Shown here one piece after another: positions 44,876 to 52,859 of a stretch of 64,000 bases of DNA; within the stretch, counting starts at the first letter, position 1, and each line of letters starts with the position of its first letter. Made by a program: the position numbers and the translations under genes. The stretch is from JBLHKS01 sp047620505 (GTDB taxonomy: Bacteria; Verrucomicrobiota; Verrucomicrobiia; Verrucomicrobiales; DEV007). Below the pieces are notes generated by a model. It was given only the letters and a program-made list of their open reading frames with translations. It ran no database searches and was not told where the DNA came from. Location of the stretch: positions 1 through 64,000 of the forward strand of contig JBLHKS010000002.1 of NCBI GenBank assembly GCA_047620505.1, written 5' to 3'.

Positions 44876-46369
44876 ATGACGAAACTGTTTTTCGCGAGTC
44901 TTCTCGCCTTCCTGATCGGCCTCGGTGCCTCAGCAGCTGCTGGCGCGGACAAACCGAACATTATTTTTATCCTCGCCGATGATCTCGGCTACACGGAACT
45001 CGGCAGCTACGGCCAGGAGAAAATCCAAACGCCGCGGATCGATCAGCTCGCTGATGAGGGGATGCGCTTCACGCGGAATTATTGTGGAAACGCCGTCTGC
45101 GCCCCGTCGCGCTGCGTTTTGATGACAGGCAAGCATCCCGGTCACGCCGTCGTTCGCTCGAACAAATCGATGAAGCCGGAAGGGCAGTACCCGATCCCGG
45201 CCGAGGACGTGACGATCGCGGAGCTGCTTCAAAAAGAAGGCTACACGTCCGGGGCGTTCGGCAAGTGGGGCCTTGGAAACACGGAGTCGACCGGTTGTCC
45301 GAACATCCAGGGATTCGACCGGTTCTTCGGTTACAACTGCCAGGCTCACGCCCACAGCTACTATCCAGAAACGCTCTGGAGCGACATGGAGCGCGTTAGC
45401 CTGAAAAACAATCCGCCTGTCCCAGGCCACGCGAGCCTGGCCAAGGGATCCGACCCGGCTGACCCGAAAAGCTACGATATTTTCAAAGGCCAGGACTACG
45501 CGCCGGACAGGATCAACGAGCAGGCGCTGGCGTTCCTTCGTGAGAACAAAGACGGCCCATTTTTTCTCTACTATCCGACCGTGATTCCGCACGTTGCGCT
45601 ACACGTCCCGGACGAGGAACTCGAACCCTACCTTGCCCAGAAATGGAACGACCCGCCCTTCACTCGCAAGGGCGGCTACGGCTACACGCCGCACTTCACG
45701 CCTCGCGCGGCTTACGCGGCGATGATCACCCGGATGGACCGCTACATCGGAAATCTGCTCGACCTTCTTAAGGAGTTGGACCTCGAAGAAAACACCATCG
45801 TCGTCTTCAGTTCCGACAACGGCACGACCCATCTCAAAGACGAGGTCGACTACGACTTTTTCGAAAGCGTTAAGCCCTTGCGCGGCCTGAAAGGATCGCT
45901 CTACGAAGGCGGCGTTCGCGTCCCGCTGATCGTGCGTTGGTCAGGCAAAGTCGAAGCCGGCAGCGTTTCGGAATTCGTCACCGGATTCGAAGATTGGATG
46001 CCGACAATGCTCGATCTCATCGACGCTGAGACCGGTGCGCCCGACAGTGCCGATGGAATCAGCATCGCGCCGACCTTGCTTGGCGAGAAGCAACCTGAGC
46101 GTGATTTTCTCTATCGCGAGTTCACCGGTTACGGCGGACAGCAGGCCGTTTGGCTCGGCAAATGGAAAGGCGTCCGCCAGCAGCTGCTCGGCAAGAATAA
46201 TCCCAATCCGCTTAAGATCGAGCTCTTCGATCTTGAAGCGGACATCGCCGAATCAAACGACGTCGCGGCGCAGAACCCCAAGGTCGTCGCCGAGATCGAG
46301 AAGCTGATGCGGACCGAGCGCGTCCCGTCGGAGATTTTTCCGATTCCGGTGATCGACGAATTGAAGTAA
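44876..46369 (+). CDS. Secreted sulfatase (formylglycine-dependent)
   Basis: A 497-residue type I sulfatase. The signal peptide is MTKLFFASLLAFLIGLGASA; its AAAG tail is encoded by an exact palindrome (44931). Metal ligands Asp35-Asp36 are in IIFILADDLGYTELGSYG, and the formylglycine site is Cys75 in VCAPSRCVLMTGKHPG (C-x-P-S-R), which requires a maturation enzyme not present here. Later blocks GKWGLGN, SSDNGTTHL and GGVRVPLIVRWSG complete the active site. A frame open from 44798 includes the upstream gene's end; 44876 is chosen by the signal peptide. Likely arylsulfatase-A-like, releasing sulfate from a glycan in the periplasm or outside. Its last 53 bases are repeated at 46801. Confidence 0.93.
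   Translation: MTKLFFASLLAFLIGLGASAAAGADKPNIIFILADDLGYTELGSYGQEKIQTPRIDQLADEGMRFTRNYCGNAVCAPSRCVLMTGKHPGHAVVRSNKSMKPEGQYPIPAEDVTIAELLQKEGYTSGAFGKWGLGNTESTGCPNIQGFDRFFGYNCQAHAHSYYPETLWSDMERVSLKNNPPVPGHASLAKGSDPADPKSYDIFKGQDYAPDRINEQALAFLRENKDGPFFLYYPTVIPHVALHVPDEELEPYLAQKWNDPPFTRKGGYGYTPHFTPRAAYAAMITRMDRYIGNLLDLLKELDLEENTIVVFSSDNGTTHLKDEVDYDFFESVKPLRGLKGSLYEGGVRVPLIVRWSGKVEAGSVSEFVTGFEDWMPTMLDLIDAETGAPDSADGISIAPTLLGEKQPERDFLYREFTGYGGQQAVWLGKWKGVRQQLLGKNNPNPLKIELFDLEADIAESNDVAAQNPKVVAEIEKLMRTERVPSEIFPIPVIDELK
46317..46369 (+). repeat. Sulfatase 3'-end repeat, copy 1
   Basis: The last 53 bases of the sulfatase gene (ending GATCGACGAATTGAAGTAA) recur with a few changes at 46801-46853 after the hicBA genes. 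Confidence 0.88.
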
Positions 46370-46377
46370 AGTCCACC

Positions 46378-46596
46378 ATGACCAAATCACTGGAACTCAC
46401 CGCGACCGTCGAACAGGACGGTGATTGGTTCATTGCCTTCAGCCCGGAAGTTCCGGAAGGCAACGGCCAGGGCCGAACCCAGGACGAAGCTCTCCAGAGT
46501 CTCTGGGATTCGATCGAGCTTTTGGTTGAAGATCGCCGCGAAGACGCTCGGAAGGCTACGTCCGATGGGTTGCTGCTGCCGCTGGAAGCCGCTTGA
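46378..46596 (+). CDS. hicB: HicB-like antitoxin
   Basis: A 72-residue protein with the HicB partial RNase-H-like fold: LELTATVEQDGDWFIAFSPE followed by VPEGNGQGRTQDEALQSLWD and the helix SIELLVEDRR. It lacks an obvious C-terminal DNA-binding domain, as short HicB forms do. The HicA toxin gene begins one base after its stop. The order antitoxin then toxin is the reverse of the original hicAB. It starts nine bases after the sulfatase stop and may share its transcript. Confidence 0.82.
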   Translation: MTKSLELTATVEQDGDWFIAFSPEVPEGNGQGRTQDEALQSLWDSIELLVEDRREDARKATSDGLLLPLEAA

Positions 46597-46597
46597 A

Positions 46598-46783
46598 ATG
46601 AAGCGCCAGAAGCTGATCAAACATCTCGAATCTCACGGCTGTGAAAAGAAGCGTGAAGGCGGATCCCACACCATTTATTGGAATCCAAGCACCGGCAGGC
46701 GCGAGCCGATTCCGCGTCACACGGAAATTCCAGATCGGCTCTGTAAGAAAATCTGCAAAGCGCTCGAAGTGCCCGACATCTAG
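46598..46783 (+). CDS. hicA: HicA-like mRNA interferase toxin
   Basis: A 61-residue double-stranded-RNA-binding-like protein typical of HicA: MKRQKLIKHLESHGCEKKRE, then GGSHTIYWNP with the catalytic His24 and the close IPRHTEIPDRLCKKICKALE. The toxin degrades mRNA when free of HicB. Length is normal and the catalytic residue is present, so it is probably active. It is flanked by duplicated sulfatase end sequence. Confidence 0.85.
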   Translation: MKRQKLIKHLESHGCEKKREGGSHTIYWNPSTGRREPIPRHTEIPDRLCKKICKALEVPDI

Positions 46784-46800
46784 CTGGAATCGCCGAATCA

Positions 46801-46853
46801 AGCGCGTCCGTCGGAGTTTTTTTCCGATTTCCGCGATCGACGAATTGAAGTAA
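46801..46853 (+). repeat. Sulfatase 3'-end repeat, copy 2 (ghost)
   Basis: It repeats the sulfatase end (46317-46369) down to the TAA stop, with indels in the T run that break the frame. A short piece just before it (CGCCGAATCAA, about 46790) also matches the sulfatase at about 46246, so more of the gene was once here. The next gene's ATG overlaps the ghost TAA. Confidence 0.85.
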
Positions 46854-47311
46854 TGCCTGAAGAAAATCCATACGCACCTCCGGCGACCTCGAGTTCAGCT
46901 ACCCAGAAAGGCCTCGGCCGCGATGGCAAGCTTGGGCTGATTGGGAATATTATCTGCGGCGGCGTGGGCCCAGTCGTCGCTGTTGTTGGAATGGTTCTCA
47001 GCATGATTCGCGCCTTTTCAAATTTTTCTGAAGGTGGATCAACCGCTGCGCAACTGGCGGCGGACATTTCGACGGGTTTGTATAGCGTGGCTGCCGGTAT
47101 GCTTCTCAGCGCCATCGGCATGGTGATCATTCTCGTCGTCTTTTTTCGCCGAAGAAATCGAAGGAAATGGTTCTACATTTTATCGATCTGCACGGCGGTC
47201 GTCATCTCGCTAACATTCAGATGGATCGGAATGATCGGGGGCTTCATCATTCTAATTCCATTCCTCCTGGAGACTTCCGAATTCTTCCCAAATAAGCGAA
47301 AATCCAGCTAG
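46853..47311 (+). CDS. Small membrane protein, unknown function
   Basis: A 152-residue protein with the N-terminus MPEENPYAPPATSSSA, an E-N-P-Y-x-x-P opening that I recognise from many short PVC membrane proteins, and three to four membrane segments (about 28-50 LIGNIICGGVGPVVAVVGMV, 80-102, 112-128 and 128-142). No catalytic motif is visible. Convergent with the next gene, 12 bases apart. Confidence 0.65.
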   Translation: MPEENPYAPPATSSSATQKGLGRDGKLGLIGNIICGGVGPVVAVVGMVLSMIRAFSNFSEGGSTAAQLAADISTGLYSVAAGMLLSAIGMVIILVVFFRRRNRRKWFYILSICTAVVISLTFRWIGMIGGFIILIPFLLETSEFFPNKRKSS

Positions 47312-47323
47312 CCGACCGCTGAT

Positions 47324-49636
47324 TCAGGGAGCGAAAAAATCCCCAAACGGAGCTGCTTCAGCTTCTCGTGGTGGGGGAGGCGGCCCAACGGGAATGGTGC
47401 CGAGATCGATGACCGGCGAATCCGTCGAGTCGATGGCGAATTCTAATTCCGCAGCCGATTGGCCGTGGGGCTCATGGGCGATCGTCAGCTGATAGCGTCC
47501 TGGAACCAGGTAATCGACGCGCTCGCCGGCGAGGGGCTCCATAAACTTGAAGCCGTATTTTCCTTCCACGTCGACTCGGAGGATTCGTACTTCGTGATTC
47601 GGCGTCGGCGGGTCCAGCTCGTAGCGAACCGAGATCCCTGGTTTCAACTCGACGACGAGCTGTATGTCGCTGCGGCCAATCTGGATCGGCTCGCCTTCCC
47701 AAATCGCGCAGCCGCCGACTTGCACTCGAACGCCGTAGAGACCGGGGCCGACGCGCAAAGTTAGTGGTCGACCGCTTCCGGGCTTGGGCAGTTCTCGAAG
47801 GCACCCATCAAAACTGTGGAGCCTGGTCCCGCCGGGTTTCGGGGTTAGCTCGATCACCACGGGTTCATTTCGCGCGGCTTCAAGCCGCTCGCGCGGGATG
47901 CCCAAATCGATCAGCAGCTGCTGGGTCTGAATCTCGAGTTTCGGCGTCTTAGCCAAGTCGGCAATGCTGCGTTCCACGGCAAAAACTGGACCCTCACCTT
48001 TCGGCGTGGCCTGAATCATCAACCATGCGCGCTCGTCCGAGGCGTATGATTGTTTGAAACGGAGGACGCGCAGCCAGCCGGCGTCGTCCGTTTCCAATCG
48101 CGATTCCCTGACGTAGCCCCTCGAGATCCAAGCTTCCCGGCCTCTCAGCTTGAAGGGCTGCCCGGCACCGACTTCGTGATTCGCGAGAGGCACACCGTCG
48201 ATCAGCAGCTGCGCCGCGAGAGTCTGCTCAGTTGCGAGTTCAAATTTCTCGTCAATTCCGCGAGCCTTCAACGCCGCCGCAGCACTCGCAGCGATGTTTG
48301 GGTAAACTGATTTGGTTAGCTCGTGAAGGGCTTCTTCCGATCCCGGTTCTTGAATTTTCTCAAAGAACTCGACCACACGTTCGAGAGTTCGTGGACTCTC
48401 ACAATGGCGGCTGGCGGCGGCGAGCCCGTCCAACATTCGGCGGCGTTGTTTTGGAAGTAATCGTAACAGGGGCGGCTTCGGAAAGACGCGCTGATTGCGG
48501 CGCTGGTCGCGCATGGCGAATTTGTACAGCGTTTCCAGCAGATTATCGATATTCCAAGAATCCGGTGGGCTCTCGATCAGCGCGGCTTCGCTGAGAATGC
48601 GGACGGATTTCGCCGAACCATGCTGCGCGATCACGTAGGCGCGGGGGAACGCTTCTTGGCTGATGAGCCAGCCAATCGCAGCCTCTTCCCATGACGCTCC
48701 GCCGCGCTTCAGCCGGTCGATCAAGAGCTTTGGATGATCGTTTTCGATCGGCGAGTAGATGAGTCCGTCGTCGGCGACCCCTTCCAATAAATACCAGATC
48801 ACGGGCAACAGCGCCTGCTGGGGCTGGCCCTCTTCCATTTTGGTTAGCCCGATGAAGCGGATCTTCTGCGAGGTGAAGCCCTCGCTGCCGTTCCCGCACC
48901 AAAACCCCCACGTGTAACTCGGCATCTCACCGGCCTTGCTCCAGTCGTCCGTGGCGATTGCGTGGGCGATCAAGAAGTGAAATTCCGGGTCGTGGGCAAA
49001 CTGTGAGGGTTCGACACCGTCGGGTGACGGCCGATGGATCAGATCGCGAAATTCGTTTGTGAACTCCTCGGAAAACGCGTGTGCTAAGCGCAAATCATCC
49101 GACGCTCCAGCCAAAAAATCCGGTGGCGGATCCGCAAGCGGAGGAACGGCCTCCTTGAAGACTCCGCGCTCACCAATCGCCGCCAACAGCTGCGCGTTCG
49201 CCAACGCCAGCGCAAATGGCTCGATGATTTCCGAATCGGGTCGCGAATCGAGCTGATGTTTGTGGTAAGCCTGCTTTAGCTCCGGCAGCGCCATTTCCTC
49301 TTTTCGCGCCACCCATTCCTGAAGCAGGTCCGCGAGCAACATGCTGAAATCGAGCTTCGTCAGCTTTTCCGCCGGATCGGCGAACAAATCGTCTCCTTCC
49401 GAATACCGCGGAATCCGCTTTTCGACGGCCAAGAAGGTCTCAATCGTCCAGTCGACCCAACCCAGCAGCAGCTGGTCCGACGGTGGCTTGCGCTCCTTAT
49501 CGAGATACGGCGAAAGCCGCAATTCGTCGTCGATTCGATCAAGTTCTACGCCGATTTTCTCGAGATCCTCGTCCTGATTCGCGGCTGCGAGCGGCAGGGC
49601 GAGTAAGAATCCAAAGAGCCAAACTAAAGACTTCAT
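47324..49636 (-). CDS. Large secreted protein of unknown function
   Basis: A 770-residue exported protein I do not recognise. The signal peptide is MKSLVWLFGFLLALPLAAA, which sets the start at 49636 rather than the in-frame ATG at 49729. The first 480 residues are helical, HEAT/TPR-like (including YPNIAASAAAALKARGIDEK); the last 250 are beta-rich with repeated Pro and Gly (GAGQPFKLRGREAWISRGYV; GRPLTLRVGPGLYGVRVQVG; PGRYQLTIAHEPHG), suggesting Ig-like or carboxypeptidase-regulatory-like domains. The tail is Pro-rich (GPPPPPREAEAAPFG). Exact palindrome at 47912 (QQLL). It is 37 bases downstream of the next large gene, so cotranscription is likely. Confidence 0.65.
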   Translation of the reverse strand: MKSLVWLFGFLLALPLAAANQDEDLEKIGVELDRIDDELRLSPYLDKERKPPSDQLLLGWVDWTIETFLAVEKRIPRYSEGDDLFADPAEKLTKLDFSMLLADLLQEWVARKEEMALPELKQAYHKHQLDSRPDSEIIEPFALALANAQLLAAIGERGVFKEAVPPLADPPPDFLAGASDDLRLAHAFSEEFTNEFRDLIHRPSPDGVEPSQFAHDPEFHFLIAHAIATDDWSKAGEMPSYTWGFWCGNGSEGFTSQKIRFIGLTKMEEGQPQQALLPVIWYLLEGVADDGLIYSPIENDHPKLLIDRLKRGGASWEEAAIGWLISQEAFPRAYVIAQHGSAKSVRILSEAALIESPPDSWNIDNLLETLYKFAMRDQRRNQRVFPKPPLLRLLPKQRRRMLDGLAAASRHCESPRTLERVVEFFEKIQEPGSEEALHELTKSVYPNIAASAAAALKARGIDEKFELATEQTLAAQLLIDGVPLANHEVGAGQPFKLRGREAWISRGYVRESRLETDDAGWLRVLRFKQSYASDERAWLMIQATPKGEGPVFAVERSIADLAKTPKLEIQTQQLLIDLGIPRERLEAARNEPVVIELTPKPGGTRLHSFDGCLRELPKPGSGRPLTLRVGPGLYGVRVQVGGCAIWEGEPIQIGRSDIQLVVELKPGISVRYELDPPTPNHEVRILRVDVEGKYGFKFMEPLAGERVDYLVPGRYQLTIAHEPHGQSAAELEFAIDSTDSPVIDLGTIPVGPPPPPREAEAAPFGDFFAP

Positions 49637-49673
49637 GATCCAGATCTTAGCCGATTGAGAGCGAATGGAAAAG

Positions 49674-52600
49674 TCATCTCTCGCCCTTCTGATCTGCGAT
49701 TGGAGCTTCACAAAACGACAGAGCGGCAATGCCGTTGGTTCCTCGAATCAGGCGGTCCTGACTCCAATCGCGCTCCCTGAGATAAGTGATCGTTGTCGCC
49801 GTGGTCGCCGCTTTCAGCTTCAGGGTGATGACGTTGCCGGACGCGCTTCCGGACACACCTTCGCCGGGCTCATCATCGAGGTAAAACTCTCGAAACAGAG
49901 CGTCATGCCAAACCACGGGCTGGTCGAATTCCAGAGTGATTTCGTCCCGGGCCGCACTCGTGAAACTCGCCTGAAGGAGATCCGGCGGCGAGATTGAGCC
50001 GTCGGGAACTACGCCATAGAAATCCCGCTCGATCATCGGTTGGATCAGCCGCGCGAACTCGCCCCAGCCCTCGAGCGGAAAGTGGCAGCCGCCAGGCGGA
50101 TCGATGCCGAGAGTCGAAATGATGCTCATGTTAGAGAACAGCCTCGGCAAGGTTCGCTGGGCTTCGCGGAGTCGGTCTCCCGATCCCTCCCGACCGCCCA
50201 TCGCACAGGCGTTTGGCCAGATTTGAAACACGTAGTATTGGCGAATGTTTGGCATGTCCTCTTTCCACCCGGCGGACATCTCGACGAAGAAATCCTGATA
50301 CGATTCCCAGCCGTAGCCGCCCGTCGGACCGGCCGCGCCCTGATCGTTCTCGCCCTGATGCCAGAGCACCGCGCGAATGCCGTGAGTCAGCCGAGCCTGC
50401 TCGACGCGCCAGAGCATGTGGCCGTACATCGACGTTAAATCAGCGCGGTCGTCAGGCGAAGGCACATGCTCGTCGATGCGCGAGCCGCCGACCGCTGCCT
50501 GGATAATGCAGACGGGAACCTGCTGGCTGTCCACGAGCTGCTTCGCCAGTTCCATGCCCCACCAACCGAGATGCGCCTCCTGCTCCGGCGCGCTCATTTT
50601 CCAGACGGGAGAACACCACAAATTCGGGCGCGCGAGGCCGGCTTCTTCCGCTTTTTTCTGCCGTTTTTGCAACCAGGCGGCTCCATCGCCACGGCCGGTC
50701 GGTCCGCCGTAGCTGCGAATCCACTCGCTTGTCTCGCGAGGCGAATCCTCCCGTGTGTCGGTTGCCAGAGCGTTTGATTGACCGTCGATCAGGTAGGCGT
50801 CGCCACAGACCAGATTTTCCACGCGGTCCAGCAGCTGCTCGACGGCGTCGTTCGTCGTGCCGAACTCAACCCGGTATTTTATCAGCCCCGGTTTCAGCTT
50901 GACCGAGAGGAGATAACTTCGGTCATCGCCAATTTTTTGTGTTTCTGTCAGGATCAGTTTATCATCAGCGTAGACCTTCAGAAATACCGCGTCGGCCGGT
51001 TGATCGAGCGTGCCGTTGTAATGGAGCGTGGCCTCATTCCGGTCGTCGCGGGCGTAAAATTGACCTTCCTCTGGCGTCTCGTCTTTTCCCGGTTTTCGCT
51101 TCACCCATGGATCCGATTCCGGCTCGGTAACCGCAATATTGGCCGTTGCCTCGATTTCCGCGCCGCCGTTGTCGATGAACGCAGTTACCCGGATCGGCCC
51201 CGTGAATTGCGAGCGCCGCAGAATCAGTCGATCGCTCTTGACCGTTTTGGTCACCGCGCCGCCAGACACAACCCAGCGGTAACGCAAATCCCCGGCACCC
51301 GCAGTCTTCATCGCGCTCAGATTCCGGACGCGTGGCACAACCTCGATCGGATCCCGGCCGTTCCATGCCTGCGGGGCTTCGAGCGCGACCTCTGGCTCAG
51401 GAATCGAGTTATTGATCGTGATCGGAACATCACGAATTTTGACCGTGTCAGGGTAGATCGCCTTGAACTGCAGCGACCAGGCGGTGTCGCTCGTGACGCG
51501 CCCTGCGTCAATCGTGTAGGAAAAGCGATCGCTCGCGATAACGGGAGCTTCGTCGCCGCGCTGAAGAATCCAGTAAACCTTTTCAGCCCCGCCAGCAGCT
51601 GCTGTGATCGTCGCTCTTTGGCCTTCATCCATCTGGACGATTTCCGGCGAAACCGTCAGCGCCGAACCGGGCCTCGCCAGCGTTCCGACGAGCGTCTGAT
51701 TCGCCTTCTGATTCTCGTAAGCCAACCTCACCCAGTCGGCCGATCGCTCGACTTTCGAGATCCGGACCTCGTCCATCTGGCCCACGAAATCGTATCGGTT
51801 GTACCAGCCGCCTAACCACATCCGCGCCGGGCTGCGAATGTTTAGCGGAGCACCTTTGCCAATCGAGGATCCATCGAGTTTTCCGTTCACGTAGAGCCGC
51901 GATTCGCCCTCGCGAAAAGTCTGCGCCACCTGCACCCACTCGTGCATCGGCAGGCGACTCTCGCTCTTCACATTGCCGTTGGAAAAATAGCAATCCACGC
52001 GGACATGCGGAGGGCTCGCAATGCTCATGACGGCCTTTCCCTGAGCCTGCTCGTTCCCCCAGGCTACGACCTTGCCGTTGACCTGCTCCGCTCTGAACCA
52101 GGCCGACGTCGAGAACGGTCCCAGCCCAGTCGGCAGGCTCGTGATCTCCACGCCGCAAGCGATCCCCGTGCCAGCTTCGAAGTTCCGCCCGAACCCGATT
52201 CTGCCGGAAGTCGGTTCTGTGCCCTCGTCGGTCGCCGATAGATTGCCGACCTCATCTCGAACCGGATCGGTTGGGTCGCCCAGGTGCATCGCGACCGCGT
52301 AACCGTTCGATTCGCCGAAAACGGCCTTCCCATTGGACTCGGACTCGGCGTCGGCGTTGCCCCAGTTGAGCGTTAGCTCCTGTCGATCGTTGCCCCGAAT
52401 CAACGGGACGCGCACCCAGATACAGGCCTCGCCCGCTTCTGGATCCCAGGAATCGATCTGATACGCGAGCGGCTGTCCCTCCTCCGAAAATCGGATGTCC
52501 GAGCCGTCCGGATTGGCCTGCTCAAAATCGAAAGTCTCGCTGCTTAGCCTGACCAACACCGGAAATCCTTCCTCCCGAGCCGAGGCCGCCAGATCTGCGC

Positions 52601-52736
52601 CCTCCGGCGTCGTGAGCAGAATCAGCGTGCCGCGATGCGACCAGTCATCAAACTGTGCGAGGCCGGGGCCTAACGAAACACTCAAGAAGGCAAGAGCCAG
52701 GTAAGGAACCAAGGCGTGGACGATACTTCGTTTCAT
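49674..52736 (-). CDS. Secreted DUF2341-LamG-sialate O-acetylesterase-like protein
   Basis: A 1020-residue exported protein. After a signal peptide (VPYLALAFLSVSLGPGLA) come DUF2341 (about 25-130), a LamG/concanavalin-like domain (about 150-330, with SRLYVNGKLDGSSIG and VGQMDEVRISKVERSADWVR), Ig-like segments (about 340-560), and a C-terminal SGNH esterase of the sialate O-acetylesterase (DUF303/SASA) family: block I in YLIDGQSNALATD, IIQAAVGGSRIDEH, and VLWHQGENDQG. The predicted reaction is removal of acetyl groups from sialic acid or another sugar. A sialidase at 60472 may act on the same type of glycan. Palindrome copies at 51593 (AAA) and 50829 (EQLL). Confidence 0.82.
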   Translation of the reverse strand: MKRSIVHALVPYLALAFLSVSLGPGLAQFDDWSHRGTLILLTTPEGADLAASAREEGFPVLVRLSSETFDFEQANPDGSDIRFSEEGQPLAYQIDSWDPEAGEACIWVRVPLIRGNDRQELTLNWGNADAESESNGKAVFGESNGYAVAMHLGDPTDPVRDEVGNLSATDEGTEPTSGRIGFGRNFEAGTGIACGVEITSLPTGLGPFSTSAWFRAEQVNGKVVAWGNEQAQGKAVMSIASPPHVRVDCYFSNGNVKSESRLPMHEWVQVAQTFREGESRLYVNGKLDGSSIGKGAPLNIRSPARMWLGGWYNRYDFVGQMDEVRISKVERSADWVRLAYENQKANQTLVGTLARPGSALTVSPEIVQMDEGQRATITAAAGGAEKVYWILQRGDEAPVIASDRFSYTIDAGRVTSDTAWSLQFKAIYPDTVKIRDVPITINNSIPEPEVALEAPQAWNGRDPIEVVPRVRNLSAMKTAGAGDLRYRWVVSGGAVTKTVKSDRLILRRSQFTGPIRVTAFIDNGGAEIEATANIAVTEPESDPWVKRKPGKDETPEEGQFYARDDRNEATLHYNGTLDQPADAVFLKVYADDKLILTETQKIGDDRSYLLSVKLKPGLIKYRVEFGTTNDAVEQLLDRVENLVCGDAYLIDGQSNALATDTREDSPRETSEWIRSYGGPTGRGDGAAWLQKRQKKAEEAGLARPNLWCSPVWKMSAPEQEAHLGWWGMELAKQLVDSQQVPVCIIQAAVGGSRIDEHVPSPDDRADLTSMYGHMLWRVEQARLTHGIRAVLWHQGENDQGAAGPTGGYGWESYQDFFVEMSAGWKEDMPNIRQYYVFQIWPNACAMGGREGSGDRLREAQRTLPRLFSNMSIISTLGIDPPGGCHFPLEGWGEFARLIQPMIERDFYGVVPDGSISPPDLLQASFTSAARDEITLEFDQPVVWHDALFREFYLDDEPGEGVSGSASGNVITLKLKAATTATTITYLRERDWSQDRLIRGTNGIAALSFCEAPIADQKGER

Positions 52737-52859
52737 GGCTGTTCCTTCTCCCGGGTTGGCAAAATTCGCCAGGAGATTCACCACGATCAGAAAAAGCAAC
52801 AAACGGCGAGAGTACCCACTTTCTTCAGCAATTAAATTGTTTGCTGAGAGTCGTGGGGC

